From positions 472,648-536,647 of the forward strand of contig NZ_LRUF01000024.1 of the NCBI RefSeq assembly GCF_001550155.1: DNA of 64,000 bases, written 5' to 3'. This stretch comes from Pseudoalteromonas arabiensis. Lineage in GTDB: Bacteria; Pseudomonadota; Gammaproteobacteria; Enterobacterales; Alteromonadaceae. Every line of letters begins with the position of its first letter. Position 1 is the first letter of the stretch. This document shows positions 19,414-29,503 of this stretch, piece by piece. Below the pieces are notes generated by a model. That model was not told the origin of the DNA. It made no database searches and saw only the letters and a program-made list of their open reading frames with translations. Made by a program: the position numbers and the translations under genes.

Positions 19414-21226
19414 TGGCGGTTTGTTTGATGATGAATTTAACCAGCCATTACCAAAAGTAGAAACCAAACTACCTCAAAATTACGCCAAAGATTTACAAGC
19501 CCTTCCTGAAAAAATAAAAACAACAACATTTGCTAAGCTTAAATATATTCAATGGCTTGAGGCTAATATTCAAGGCGGTTGGACACAAAAAAACCTTGAG
19601 CCTTTATTAAAAGTAATGCCCGAAGTTGAGGGAGAAAAAAAGCCCAGCTGGAGAACCGCCGCACGATGGTATAGCGCTTATACAAATGCAGACAAAAACA
19701 TCATGGCGCTAATACCAAGCCACCAAAAAAAGGGTAACAGGGAGCGCGATACAGCCACCGACAAGTTTTTTGAAAAAGCGCTTGAACGTTACTTAGTAAA
19801 AGAAAAGCCATCAGTGGCTTCGGCTTACAAGTATTATGCAGACTTAGTTATTATTGAAAACGACAGTGTTGTGGGCAGTGTTTTAAAGCCTTTAACATAC
19901 AAAGCGTTTAAAAACAGAATAGATAACTTACCGCAATACGAAGTAATGATTGCTCGTTATGGTAAGCGCCTTGCTGATATTGCTTTTAATAAAGTAGAAG
20001 GGCATACACGGCCAACCCGAGTACTCGAAAAAGTTGAAATTGACCATACACCGCTTGATCTTATTCTATTAGATGATGAGCTGCATATCCCACTTGGTCG
20101 GCCAACACTCACCATGTTAGTCGATGTGTATAGCCATTGTATTGTTGGCTATTACTTTAGCTTCAGTGAGCCTAGCTATGATGCAGTAAGGCGAGCAATG
20201 CTAAATGCGATGAAACCTAAAAATGAAGTGGCAAAACGATACCCAGATACGATTAATGAGTGGAAGTGTGCAGGTAAAATTGAAACACTTGTTGTTGATA
20301 ACGGCGCTGAATTTTGGAGTAACAGCCTTGAGTTAGCTTGTGAAGAAATAGGCATTAATACTCAATATAACCCTGTTGCAAAGCCGTGGTTAAAACCGTT
20401 TGTAGAACGTATGTTTGGCACAATTAACACTGAGTTATTAGATCCGATTCCAGGTAAAACCTTTTCTAATATTTTGCAAAAACATGAATATAACCCCAAA
20501 AAAGATGCAATCATGCGTTTTACGACCTTTATGCAGCTATTTCATAAGTGGGTAGTAGACGTTTACCACCAAGATGCCGACAGCCGCTTTAAGTACATAC
20601 CTAGCCAATTATGGGATCAAGGCTTTAATACGTTACCACCAACAGTGCTGAGTAATGATGATCTTCAACAATTAGATGTTGTGCTCAGTATTTCATATCA
20701 TCGGGTACTTCGAAAAGGAGGTATACAGTTAGAAAATTCAAGCTATGACAGTACTGAATTAGCCAACTATAGGAAGCAATTTAGCCATAAAGTATCTCAA
20801 GAAGTTTTAATTAAATTAAATCCCGATGATATTTCTTATATATACGTTTACCTCGATAAGCTAGAGCACTACATCAAAGTGCCATGTAAAGATCAAGAAT
20901 ATACTCAAGGCTTGAGTTTGAATCAGCATAAAATAAATATGCGCATTCATCGTGATTTTATTTCGGGCTCTATCGATAATGTAGGCTTAGCAAAAGCGCG
21001 GATGTTTATTCATAATAAAATTCAAAACGAGTTTGAAGAGTTAAAAAATGCGCCAAAAAACTCAAAGGTAAAAGGGGGGAAAGCGTTAGCTAAGCATCAA
21101 AATGTAAGTAGTGACTCACAAAAATCAATAGCTCAGAGCGAGCCAGTAGAACCCAAAAAGGTTACACCTAAAGAGCAAGTAACTGATAGCTGGGATGACT
21201 TTATCTCAGACCTAGATGGATTTTAA
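19406..21226 (+). CDS. tnsB: TnsB transposase (DDE integrase)
   Basis: 606 residues. The integrase core shows the catalytic aspartate in EIDHTPLDL (about residue 211), the second in VVDNGAEFW (about 298) and the glutamate in KPFVERMFG (about 335). N-terminal helix-turn-helix regions bind the end repeats. The basic and serine-rich C-terminal tail ending DSWDDFISDLDGF is likely the TnsC-contacting peptide. It cuts the 3' ends and joins them to target DNA. The ATG lies inside tnsA. Confidence 0.96.
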   Translation: MFNGGLFDDEFNQPLPKVETKLPQNYAKDLQALPEKIKTTTFAKLKYIQWLEANIQGGWTQKNLEPLLKVMPEVEGEKKPSWRTAARWYSAYTNADKNIMALIPSHQKKGNRERDTATDKFFEKALERYLVKEKPSVASAYKYYADLVIIENDSVVGSVLKPLTYKAFKNRIDNLPQYEVMIARYGKRLADIAFNKVEGHTRPTRVLEKVEIDHTPLDLILLDDELHIPLGRPTLTMLVDVYSHCIVGYYFSFSEPSYDAVRRAMLNAMKPKNEVAKRYPDTINEWKCAGKIETLVVDNGAEFWSNSLELACEEIGINTQYNPVAKPWLKPFVERMFGTINTELLDPIPGKTFSNILQKHEYNPKKDAIMRFTTFMQLFHKWVVDVYHQDADSRFKYIPSQLWDQGFNTLPPTVLSNDDLQQLDVVLSISYHRVLRKGGIQLENSSYDSTELANYRKQFSHKVSQEVLIKLNPDDISYIYVYLDKLEHYIKVPCKDQEYTQGLSLNQHKINMRIHRDFISGSIDNVGLAKARMFIHNKIQNEFEELKNAPKNSKVKGGKALAKHQNVSSDSQKSIAQSEPVEPKKVTPKEQVTDSWDDFISDLDGF

Positions 21227-21228
21227 TT

Positions 21229-22230
21229 ATGCTGACCGACAAACAAAAAGAAAAACTGAATGAATTTCGCGATGTATTTATTGAATACCCAATAATAACC
21301 ACTGTATTTAACGACTTCGACAGATTAAGACTTGGTAAAGGGTTAGCGGGCGAAAAGCCCTGCATGCTTTTAAATGGTGATACAGGCACAGGCAAAACAG
21401 CACTGATCAAGCAATACAAAGAACGACATTTACCGCAATTTATTAATGGAGTGATGAACCACCCCGTATTAGTAAGCCGCATACCTAGTAACCCGACACT
21501 AGAATCTACTTTAGCCGAGCTTCTTAAAGACTTAGGGCAAGTAGGTAGCACAGAGCGCAAACTGCGAGTAAATGGTACTCGGTTAACGACATCATTAATA
21601 AAATGCCTAAAAACGTGTGGTACAGAACTTATAATTATTGATGAGTTTCAAGAACTGATTGAGCACAACCAAGGTAAAAAGCGCCGCGAGATTGCTAATC
21701 GATTAAAATACATTAACGACGAAGCGGGTGTATCAATTGTATTGGTAGGTATGCCGTGGGCAGAAAAAATAGCAGACGAACCACAGTGGTCATCGCGTTT
21801 ATTAGTAAGGCGGCAGCTGCCTTATTTTAAGTTATCAGAAAATCCAAAGCATTTTGTACAACTGATAATTGGCCTAGCCAACCGTATGCCATTTACCGAA
21901 AAGCCAAGTTTAAGTGAGCAAGCAACAGTATTTGCCTTGTTCTCACTATCAAAAGGCTGCTTTAGAACATTAAAATACTTTTTAGATGATGCCGTACTTT
22001 ATGCATTAATGGATAACGCAAAAACCCTCACGACCAAACACTTGGTTAAAGCATTTGATGTACTATTCCCTGATTTAGCAAATTCATTTACCTTGCCAGT
22101 TGCAAAAATTACAGCAAGTGAAGTCGAGCGCTATTCACTCTATAAACCTGAAAGCGCCCAAGATGAAGATCCGTTTATAACAACAAAGTTTACTGACCGG
22201 ATGCCGATTAGTCAGCTGTTGAGAAAGTGA
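21229..22230 (+). CDS. tnsC: TnsC AAA+ regulator of transposition
   Basis: 333 residues. Walker A GDTGTGKTAL lies near residue 48 and Walker B ELIIIDEFQEL near 135-140. TnsC forms ATP-dependent filaments on DNA and links the TniQ-Cascade target complex to TnsAB. The short length is typical of I-F3 TnsC, which lacks the long extensions of Tn7 TnsC. It starts 2 nt after the tnsB stop, completing a tnsABC operon. Confidence 0.95.
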   Translation: MLTDKQKEKLNEFRDVFIEYPIITTVFNDFDRLRLGKGLAGEKPCMLLNGDTGTGKTALIKQYKERHLPQFINGVMNHPVLVSRIPSNPTLESTLAELLKDLGQVGSTERKLRVNGTRLTTSLIKCLKTCGTELIIIDEFQELIEHNQGKKRREIANRLKYINDEAGVSIVLVGMPWAEKIADEPQWSSRLLVRRQLPYFKLSENPKHFVQLIIGLANRMPFTEKPSLSEQATVFALFSLSKGCFRTLKYFLDDAVLYALMDNAKTLTTKHLVKAFDVLFPDLANSFTLPVAKITASEVERYSLYKPESAQDEDPFITTKFTDRMPISQLLRK

Positions 22231-22265
22231 AGTGTTGACTTACAGAGCTCATAGTTATTCGGATA

Positions 22266-23297
22266 CTAATTTTTCATATACTTAATAAGTTTTTCAGGAA
22301 TAAAATAAATATTATGCTTAGCCCTAGTACATGCGACATAAAGCTTGTTCTTGGTCTGAGGTTTTAACTCTTCGAGCTTCCCATTTTCAAACAATTTTAG
22401 TGTTGTTGGATTCAAAATGATGCAAATATTTTCGAAACAATCTAGCCCTTTAGTAGCTCCCCAATTTTCTGTGTATCCCTTATATTTTCTACTATCTTGG
22501 TAAAAAAGTTTAGCAGTGTCTGGGCAACTCATTATTTCGATAGCTTGATTTTTACATTCAATAAACTCAATGTTGGTCTTGTCACTTCGATGAGAATCGA
22601 TGTGTATAGATAGATTCTCACTAACAAAACTACACACTATAGGGCTACAACGGTGGCTCTTAGAAAGTAACTCTTCATCGACTACGTAACCAACGTTAGT
22701 AAATTTTGCTTTATATTTGTCATAGCAATCATGGAGCGACTTATTAACGTTTCCATCCCTAGACGTATCAAATGTATGCTGATAAAAGTCCCCAACAAAT
22801 AATTGGTTTATATTTGCTGGAAAAATGCTTAATAAAAAGTTGAAATCGTGCCCTGCAAAATCTTGGACTTCATCAACGCAAATACTATCAAAATACTTTT
22901 CTATGCGCTTGATAACTTCATCATTGATACCAAGCTGTTCTATTAGTTTTGCAATGCGATTGGAGTACAATCTACTATGGCTATCGATATAGAACCTAGG
23001 ATCATTCCGTTTCATCTTTAATGTATTAAATGGAGGGACATGCCAATTGATACCTTTAGTTTTTAGCTCGTGACCATATAGAGGCCTAAAACAAAATGAA
23101 TATACGAATTGAAAATATGAATACACTTTAATTCCGGAAGGAATTTCCCCAAACTTTTGCAATATCCTATGCTTCAGGTTCGATAAATTGTTATCTGTAT
23201 AAGTTAGTATCAGAGTTTTGGAGTCACTTTCTAACCCATTTATTATGTGGCTTGTTTTACCTGAGCCAGCGACAGCAAAAACTACTCGTTTATCCAT
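22266..23297 (-). CDS. UvrD-like helicase of a Gabija-like pair (short GajB-type)
   Basis: 343 residues. The P-loop FAVAGSGKTSHII is at the N-terminus. SICVDEVQDF (helicase motif II, about residue 140), LFVGDFYQHTF (motif III), LSKSHRCSP (motif IV region) and LYVACTRAKHNIYF (motif VI, C-terminus) mark superfamily 1A. It is clearly shorter than described GajB proteins (about 490 residues), so accessory subdomains are reduced. It overlaps the upstream nuclease gene by 16 nt. Predicted to work with that nuclease in anti-phage defence. Confidence 0.8.
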   Translation of the reverse strand: MDKRVVFAVAGSGKTSHIINGLESDSKTLILTYTDNNLSNLKHRILQKFGEIPSGIKVYSYFQFVYSFCFRPLYGHELKTKGINWHVPPFNTLKMKRNDPRFYIDSHSRLYSNRIAKLIEQLGINDEVIKRIEKYFDSICVDEVQDFAGHDFNFLLSIFPANINQLFVGDFYQHTFDTSRDGNVNKSLHDCYDKYKAKFTNVGYVVDEELLSKSHRCSPIVCSFVSENLSIHIDSHRSDKTNIEFIECKNQAIEIMSCPDTAKLFYQDSRKYKGYTENWGATKGLDCFENICIILNPTTLKLFENGKLEELKPQTKNKLYVACTRAKHNIYFIPEKLIKYMKN

Positions 23298-24847
23298 TGG
23301 AAAGCTCTTTCTATATAGTCAGGTATTATAATTTGGTCTGCTTTTTTATCTAGTAATTCAAATGCACAGTCAGCTTTATTTTTCAGCATATACTCTTGTA
23401 CTGACAGTGTTTTTCGATCAGCGAGCCAAAGCTCATCACAAACTTCTCGATTTAAGTCGTAAAGGCAGATCTCAAATGTAGTGCTGGTATTAACAGCATC
23501 ATAAAAAATACCAATGTTATCTGCCACATAGCCGAGATAATTATCAATACAATTCGTTTGATAGTCGCCATCATTGTCACGTATCACAGCGGTTCTTATT
23601 CCCAAAACTTTTGCTATGTCTAAATACCTTTTAAAACTTGTACCACCAACTGAGATAACATGAATGTCATCGGCTTCTAATGAAGAGCCTGTTACCAATG
23701 AATAAAATGAGTCCAAAAGAATGTATTCAGCATCGCCCTCTACTAATATGACTTTCGCTGATAGTATGAATTCTAAAACATTATTATCAGGTGCTTTCAT
23801 AAAAAATTTAGCTGTATCTTCTGGCAAGTCCCTCATTGTAAGAGGCTCAGGAGAAGAACTATTGAGGAGTATTGAGTTACGTAAATTTAATCTCGTACTT
23901 ATTAAGCTATTGTGAGTAGCAACAAAAATTTGTTTAGCATGTGACTCTGATATTCTATGGACCAACCTTTTCATATTCGTATGACTAAGATGGTTTTCTG
24001 GCTCTTCTAACAATAATACGTCTAGTGGTTTATCTGCATCATGCTCTCTTAATGCAAACTCTGTTTTGATAAAGCACTGTCTGCCTTTTCCTTTATTTTC
24101 GATGGGAACGTCATCTTCAACAATATTTAGATCTGTCTCTAGGTTTGATTTAGTACTAGATCTAATCGAAAACTGGTATTCATCAAGTTTGTCATTAATT
24201 GACTTAAGGTTTGTTTCTTTAAAAGCTACTTTTTGTTGGCGGTACTCATTTTTCAACTTTATTCTGGCTGTTTGCTCGACAAAGTTGTCATATACTGCTT
24301 TTATATATTCTTTGGTTGCATAGTCATTGTTTATCTGTGAGCTATCTAATGCTAGAAATTTTAAGAATTTTCGATAGCCCGAATATGCTTGACCTGAAAA
24401 AGTTGCAAAATTAACAACGTAATATTCATAAGGGAAGTTACTTTCTTCTTGAGCTAAAACTTCTGATATTTCATGTGTTAACTCTTCATTTGGCTCACAT
24501 GTTAAAACCAGCCCGTCGCAAGCAACACCTTCGGAATTAACTTTGCCATTTAAGTGAGGGTTATTTTGTTCATTTAAGTATAGCTCTATACGTAACGTGG
24601 GAAGGTTTGCAATGCTTTTATCTGAAACTAAAAATTCATTAATAATTTGCTTATTAAATAAGTTATCAATCCCTATTGAGTCGATTTTGGATTTACTACC
24701 ACTTAAAACAAGCTCAATAGCTGTGAGTAGACTACTTTTTCCAGCTTCATTATCGCCTATTAATAAATTAATTTCTTCAGTAAATTGAACTTCAAAATTT
24801 GAGAATCTCTTAAAGTTAAATAGCTTAATTTTTTCAATGATCTTCAT
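23282..24847 (-). CDS. OLD-family ATPase-TOPRIM nuclease (GajA-like)
   Basis: The ATG at 24847 (after AGGGA) gives 521 residues; another in-frame ATG lies seven codons upstream. The N-terminal ABC-type ATPase has GDNEAGKSSL near residue 38 and Walker B DVLLLEEPENHLSHTN. The C-terminal TOPRIM domain has ILVEGDAEYILL and RDNDGDY, which provide the metal-binding acidic residues. OLD class 2 nucleases encoded next to a UvrD-like helicase define Gabija, so this is a Gabija-like nicking nuclease. It is co-transcribed with the downstream helicase. Confidence 0.83.
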   Translation of the reverse strand: MKIIEKIKLFNFKRFSNFEVQFTEEINLLIGDNEAGKSSLLTAIELVLSGSKSKIDSIGIDNLFNKQIINEFLVSDKSIANLPTLRIELYLNEQNNPHLNGKVNSEGVACDGLVLTCEPNEELTHEISEVLAQEESNFPYEYYVVNFATFSGQAYSGYRKFLKFLALDSSQINNDYATKEYIKAVYDNFVEQTARIKLKNEYRQQKVAFKETNLKSINDKLDEYQFSIRSSTKSNLETDLNIVEDDVPIENKGKGRQCFIKTEFALREHDADKPLDVLLLEEPENHLSHTNMKRLVHRISESHAKQIFVATHNSLISTRLNLRNSILLNSSSPEPLTMRDLPEDTAKFFMKAPDNNVLEFILSAKVILVEGDAEYILLDSFYSLVTGSSLEADDIHVISVGGTSFKRYLDIAKVLGIRTAVIRDNDGDYQTNCIDNYLGYVADNIGIFYDAVNTSTTFEICLYDLNREVCDELWLADRKTLSVQEYMLKNKADCAFELLDKKADQIIIPDYIERAFQWINE

Positions 24848-24970
24848 AGCATCCCTGTTTCTATTCATTTCATAAGAAGTACTAAATCATTGTGCAAAAT
24901 AGCCAGCTAATTAGCAAGTGGTAGGTTTTAAGCCTATAAATTTAAATATCCACAAATCATTTTCATATAG

Positions 24971-26560
24971 TTAGTTTCCCGCAGGTAGCATTTGTATCTT
25001 TAAATCGTACTTGCGTACAAAGTAATTGGATTCTTTTACTACTGCTAGCTTTTCCTCAAAAAATGATAAGCAAGTATTTATAATGCTTTCAGGCTTTAGT
25101 AAGTGCTCTAATTTATATGAAACATTCATTTTATCTGCTTGCTCGACAAAAAAATTGTAATTATGGGAAGGTGGAAATTCGTTTTTTAACAGCTCAAATA
25201 TGTATTTTGTATCTATGGGGGTATTGATTGGGTAGCTGTCAATAAACTCTGCTAACTTACTAAATATTAATATATACCAGCGATCAAACATCCAAAGCTG
25301 AGGGTGTGAATTATTTGTTTTTAATAAAGCTGGATACTTGGGATTTTTAACATTAAAGTTTTCGTTGGGAGCCATATCGCTTTGTGAAGCTAGCCATATT
25401 TTCCATTTAGGGTAATCATTTGAAAAATATCTATCTTGTTCTAATGCATAAATGTCAGCATAGTTTGTTACCTGCTCTATAAACTTATATTTTTCTAGTT
25501 GCTTTTCTTTTTCAGTAATAGCTGTAAATTTTGCTCTTTCTAAAGCCGAACGTGGAGGTGTAAAGTTAAGCCATTCGAATTTAAAATGTTTTGATTTTTT
25601 TATTCGACCTACGATGATCTGGCCTGATTCTTTTTTGAGGATATCGGGAATATCATGTTGAAATAAAAGAGCAATATTTAGCACTCGTTCTTGGTTAGAT
25701 TTATTGAAAGCAATGCATTTTAAAAGTAAAAAATGTTCATGCTCTACTTCAAGTGACACTTTTTCGAACTTTATACTTTTACTTTTTACTACTTGGGCTG
25801 ATAAATCGTAATTTTTACCATTGATATCATGATTAAATTCAATGCTGTGACTGGGGATTTTTAGTTGCTGTCGCTTTTTTAAGTTATTAAATTTACGAAG
25901 TGCTCGCTGTCTTGATTCTTCAATTTGTTGTCGAATTTTTTTATTCATTTCTATTTGGTTGAGTTCAACTTTTTGATTTATTTCTTCTCTAAATTGATCC
26001 TCACACCAACCAAATAACCAACTAGACGTATCATCATTATGCTTAAGAGCACAATTTACATCAGCATAATCCGAATCAATATAAACTGATAAATCATACT
26101 CTAAGGAAGCGATTTTCTTTTCACGATAAAAGTTAATTTTCTCTGCTGAGCAAGGCGATGTTACCTTAATTTCAACTAATAAATCACCGACATCAGTTTC
26201 TAACTTCACATCGGCTATGTATTTGTTATGAATGCTATATTCAAGTTTGGCAGAGTTTATTAAGGCTTTTCTACTAGGTTCAGTTTTGCTGTAACCTCTA
26301 TGGGAAATAGTAATCGCTGGGAGGTTTATTGTTTTAGCCGTTAAAAAATATTCTTGAGCGTACCGATGCAAAGCGGTCATTAAGCATGTTCTAGATTCTT
26401 CTTTTGTAGTATGAGCAAATGAATGAGCATTTATAGTGCCGCCATTGCGTGCCACTAAAGGGTCATTACACGCGATACAAAAACAATTACATGCTTTACC
26501 ATTTTTGACATTATTTATTGAAACAACCTTACCAGAAGCATCGCTAGCAAAAACAAGCAT
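24971..26560 (-). CDS. CoiA-like competence/nuclease domain protein
   Basis: 529 residues. The N-terminus has a zinc-finger-like CNCFCIACNDPLV and a conserved NAHSFAH segment. YIADVKLETDVGDLLVEIKV (about residues 113-132) follows, a D...ExK nuclease core as in CoiA proteins. A long charged coiled region (about 190-230, rich in K, E, Q and R) precedes an uncharacterised C-terminal half. CoiA-type proteins are linked to competence and DNA processing, but their role as transposon cargo is unknown. It is divergent from xre and shares its promoter region. Confidence 0.7.
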   Translation of the reverse strand: MLVFASDASGKVVSINNVKNGKACNCFCIACNDPLVARNGGTINAHSFAHTTKEESRTCLMTALHRYAQEYFLTAKTINLPAITISHRGYSKTEPSRKALINSAKLEYSIHNKYIADVKLETDVGDLLVEIKVTSPCSAEKINFYREKKIASLEYDLSVYIDSDYADVNCALKHNDDTSSWLFGWCEDQFREEINQKVELNQIEMNKKIRQQIEESRQRALRKFNNLKKRQQLKIPSHSIEFNHDINGKNYDLSAQVVKSKSIKFEKVSLEVEHEHFLLLKCIAFNKSNQERVLNIALLFQHDIPDILKKESGQIIVGRIKKSKHFKFEWLNFTPPRSALERAKFTAITEKEKQLEKYKFIEQVTNYADIYALEQDRYFSNDYPKWKIWLASQSDMAPNENFNVKNPKYPALLKTNNSHPQLWMFDRWYILIFSKLAEFIDSYPINTPIDTKYIFELLKNEFPPSHNYNFFVEQADKMNVSYKLEHLLKPESIINTCLSFFEEKLAVVKESNYFVRKYDLKIQMLPAGN

Positions 26561-26658
26561 AAAATCCCTTTTAACTCATAAATGTATAGTTTAAGACATT
26601 ACTAATTAAGTGTATATTTAAAAACTAAAATATCCTTAGTACACTTATGGGTTAGATA

Positions 26659-26673
26659 CTAAGAGAATCTTAG
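26659..26673. promoter_or_regulatory. Probable Xre operator upstream of xre
   Basis: CTAAGAGAATCTTAG: 6-bp perfect arms around a 3-nt spacer, 28 nt before the xre start and in the promoter region shared with the CoiA-like gene. The same arms and spacing occur before tniQ (31147-31161). Half-site-like CCTTAG (26634-26639) and CTAAGG (26691-26696) flank it. Confidence 0.75.
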
Positions 26674-26701
26674 CAAGATATGTTTTATAGCTAAGGTTCA
26701 C

Positions 26702-27028
26702 ATGGAAACTCCAACACCTTCACGCCTAAAATTTGCAAGAAAAGCAGCTGGCCTTACTCAGCAACAGCTAGGTATGGCATTAGGAATGGAGCCAAATACG
26801 GCTAGTGCACGCATGAACCAATATGAAAAAGGCAAACATGCCCCTGATTTTTTAACCATGAAACGCATTGCTAAAGAGCTAGATGTGCCAGTAGCTTACT
26901 TTTATTGTGAAGAAGATGATTTAGCTGAACTAATTTGCGCATGGGGTAAAGCAGACCAGCATGATAAGGCGAAATTACTTAATAGTATGAAAACTTCCAA
27001 AATATCTTTAGGCTTAATTAAAGAGTAA
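26702..27028 (+). CDS. Xre-family helix-turn-helix regulator
   Basis: 108 residues. A Cro/CI-type DNA-binding domain spans about residues 5-65 (ARKAAGLTQQQLGMALG as the first helices, SARMNQYEKGKHAPDF at the recognition turn). A short C-terminal part ends LGLIKE. Xre regulators are known from I-F3 elements, where they take part in selective control of targeting. The operator-like palindrome before this gene recurs at tniQ, so it probably regulates itself and the tniQ-cas operon; the sign of control is not known. Confidence 0.88.
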   Translation: METPTPSRLKFARKAAGLTQQQLGMALGMEPNTASARMNQYEKGKHAPDFLTMKRIAKELDVPVAYFYCEEDDLAELICAWGKADQHDKAKLLNSMKTSKISLGLIKE

Positions 27029-27064
27029 ATACCTTACTTTAATTTGTGAATATACAGAGAATCT

Positions 27065-29497
27065 ATGACCTCAAATATTTATCTTCAGCGTACTCTTGAA
27101 AATGATGAGCAAATTTATGCTGAAGATGAACTCTTGAGTGTCTCTAAGTGCGTAATTATTTTAGCAGAACCAGGAGCAGGTAAGACTGAGTTTCTTAAAA
27201 GCTTAGCAAGTAAGGCTAATACTAACCCAGTCACTGCTAGCAAGTACTTGTATTCTAGTAAATTATTTAGGGATTTTCTTGTTATAGATGCCTTGGATGA
27301 ACTATCCAAGATTGACAACTGTGGTATACACAAATTATTAGCTAAAGTCATAGAGTCAAAACCTGAAACTTTAATAATATCAAGTCGCTCAAGTGAATGG
27401 AGCAGTGACTCAACACAAGCAGTTATAGAGTATTTAGAATGTGATCCTTTGGTATTAAGGCTGAGGGAGTTTAATGAATTAGAACAAAGGAAGATTTTTG
27501 ATCACCACTTGCCTGATGAAGATTTTGATAATTTTTATACAGAAGTATCACGCTTTAATTTAGATGTTTTGCTTCCGAACCCCCAGTTTTTGAAAATGTT
27601 TGCAGATGCCTACATTGAAAGTAATCGAAAATTTAAAAGTAAAAGCTCTATCTTTGAAAAAGCAGTTGAGCACTTAGCTAAAGAGCTTAACCCTTCGGCA
27701 AAAAGAAGAACTGGAATAGATTTCCCGTATAAGAAAAAAATAGAGCTCGCTTCAGAAGTATTTTCTAAAACTCTTTTATCAGGTGCTGAAGGAGTAAGTG
27801 TTAGTGATTTATCAGAGGAATACTTATACCCCAATATCAATGCACTAATAAGAGAGGGCTTAGATCTATCGAGCATTATAGATTCTCGCTTATTTAAACT
27901 TGCAGATGATGTTGATCAGCATCGAGCTGTTCACAAGATTATTGCTGAATATTGTGCCGCCCAGTATTTAGTAAAGCGAATACAGAGTAATCAAGATCCA
28001 CTAACTTTAAGAGTTTGTAAAACAGTAATAGCTTCAAATAATATTGTTCGTGATGAATTGAGAGGAATGCTTGGTTGGATGGCTACTCTCGGCGGGTTAG
28101 CGCTACAACATGAAATTATAAAGCTTGATCCTTATGCTGTGCTAGCTAATGGAGACCCCTCACAACTTGATCGCTCATCTAAAAGGTTGCTTTTATCACA
28201 GTTAACACAAATTGAAAAAAATGACCCGTATTTTAGAAGAGGTGATTTTTGGCGGCGATACAGTACAGTTAGTTTTTTTGATAAAAATATGGCTGAAGAT
28301 ATTAAGCCAATTTTAGAAAATAAAAGTGATGGGCATTTACGAGACTTAGTATTAACTATAATCAAAGAATCTCAGGTTATTGAGCACTTAACCCCCAATC
28401 TCATAAACATACTATTCGAACCTAATGAGAGATTAGATACTCGAAGGCTTGCTATGGAATGTTTGTTTTCGCTTGTTGATGATATTAAAATACTCGAAAC
28501 ATTAATATCTGAGTCTAGTAATACCTCTCTAAACATCGCAGCTAAAGGGATTGAATTCTTAGGTGCTAATTCTATTGATTTAGGCATACTAAAACGCTTC
28601 TTTCGAGCATGTTCAAATCTCTACCCTACTGAAAAAACCTCACTAGATGATAGACGGTTACAAGGCAATCGATATTTCATCAATAAATTGGTATGGACTT
28701 TAAGTGCTGAAAATACAGAACGATTATTAAATTTTTTAACCGATGAGTTAACTTGCAGTTGTGGTAAAGAGTACTATGAATGTTTTTGTAGAGACGGGAT
28801 AAGCAAGCTTGTAGGTAAATTGCTCAATCATTACTTTGATATTACTAGCCTCCCTTATAACCCAGAACAGATATGGGGGTGGCTAAAAAACTTAAATTAT
28901 CACAGGGACGAAAGTGAAAACTTCTGTAAGTCTGTAAAAGCAATTAGAGAAAATAAAGACTTAAGACAAGGACTTTTTAAAACCGCTTTTTCTGGTATAA
29001 CTGAACGTAAAAAAATCTACAATCTTAAACAAAGTAGGTTTGAACCACATTGCGGTGCGCATTCTGGATTATGTTTTTCCGTTGAAGATATTGAATACCT
29101 AATCAATTTAGCATTTGAAGAAAACAATTTAGAACTGTGGTCAACTTTTATTACGAGGCATTATTACTTCCAGCATAATAAGCTCAAGTTGAATAATCAG
29201 ATACGCAGTATCATGCGTAAACAAGCTAATCAAAAGCTAGAATTTATGCGAGAGTGGGCAAAAGCAAATAATACAGATTACTCTATTGGATTACAGATAC
29301 GAAAACGAAATTCGAAGTTTAATAGACTAGATAGAAAGAACAAAAAATGTGAGAGCCAAAATCGTGCAGACAACATTAGCTTTATCCAGAGAAACCGCGC
29401 TTTAATCGAATCTGGAGGGCATTTCGGGTGGTTAGTTAATTTTTCAGAGTGTTTGTTATTTGAACCTGAAAATATACAAAAAGAGTTTGGTGATTAA
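27065..29497 (+). CDS. NACHT/STAND-like NTPase, putative defence protein
   Basis: 810 residues. The P-loop ILAEPGAGKTEFL lies near residue 35 and the Walker B-like FLVIDALDELSK near 75-85; an acidic pair after the aspartate is typical of NACHT ATPases. The C-terminal two thirds are helical and repeat-like. A cysteine cluster CSCGKEYYECFC lies near residue 560 and may bind a metal. No transmembrane segment is evident. It is followed 6 nt later by a nuclease-like gene, so the two probably form one system. I do not recognise a named system. Confidence 0.72.
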   Translation: MTSNIYLQRTLENDEQIYAEDELLSVSKCVIILAEPGAGKTEFLKSLASKANTNPVTASKYLYSSKLFRDFLVIDALDELSKIDNCGIHKLLAKVIESKPETLIISSRSSEWSSDSTQAVIEYLECDPLVLRLREFNELEQRKIFDHHLPDEDFDNFYTEVSRFNLDVLLPNPQFLKMFADAYIESNRKFKSKSSIFEKAVEHLAKELNPSAKRRTGIDFPYKKKIELASEVFSKTLLSGAEGVSVSDLSEEYLYPNINALIREGLDLSSIIDSRLFKLADDVDQHRAVHKIIAEYCAAQYLVKRIQSNQDPLTLRVCKTVIASNNIVRDELRGMLGWMATLGGLALQHEIIKLDPYAVLANGDPSQLDRSSKRLLLSQLTQIEKNDPYFRRGDFWRRYSTVSFFDKNMAEDIKPILENKSDGHLRDLVLTIIKESQVIEHLTPNLINILFEPNERLDTRRLAMECLFSLVDDIKILETLISESSNTSLNIAAKGIEFLGANSIDLGILKRFFRACSNLYPTEKTSLDDRRLQGNRYFINKLVWTLSAENTERLLNFLTDELTCSCGKEYYECFCRDGISKLVGKLLNHYFDITSLPYNPEQIWGWLKNLNYHRDESENFCKSVKAIRENKDLRQGLFKTAFSGITERKKIYNLKQSRFEPHCGAHSGLCFSVEDIEYLINLAFEENNLELWSTFITRHYYFQHNKLKLNNQIRSIMRKQANQKLEFMREWAKANNTDYSIGLQIRKRNSKFNRLDRKNKKCESQNRADNISFIQRNRALIESGGHFGWLVNFSECLLFEPENIQKEFGD

Positions 29498-29503
29498 GAA
29501 CTA

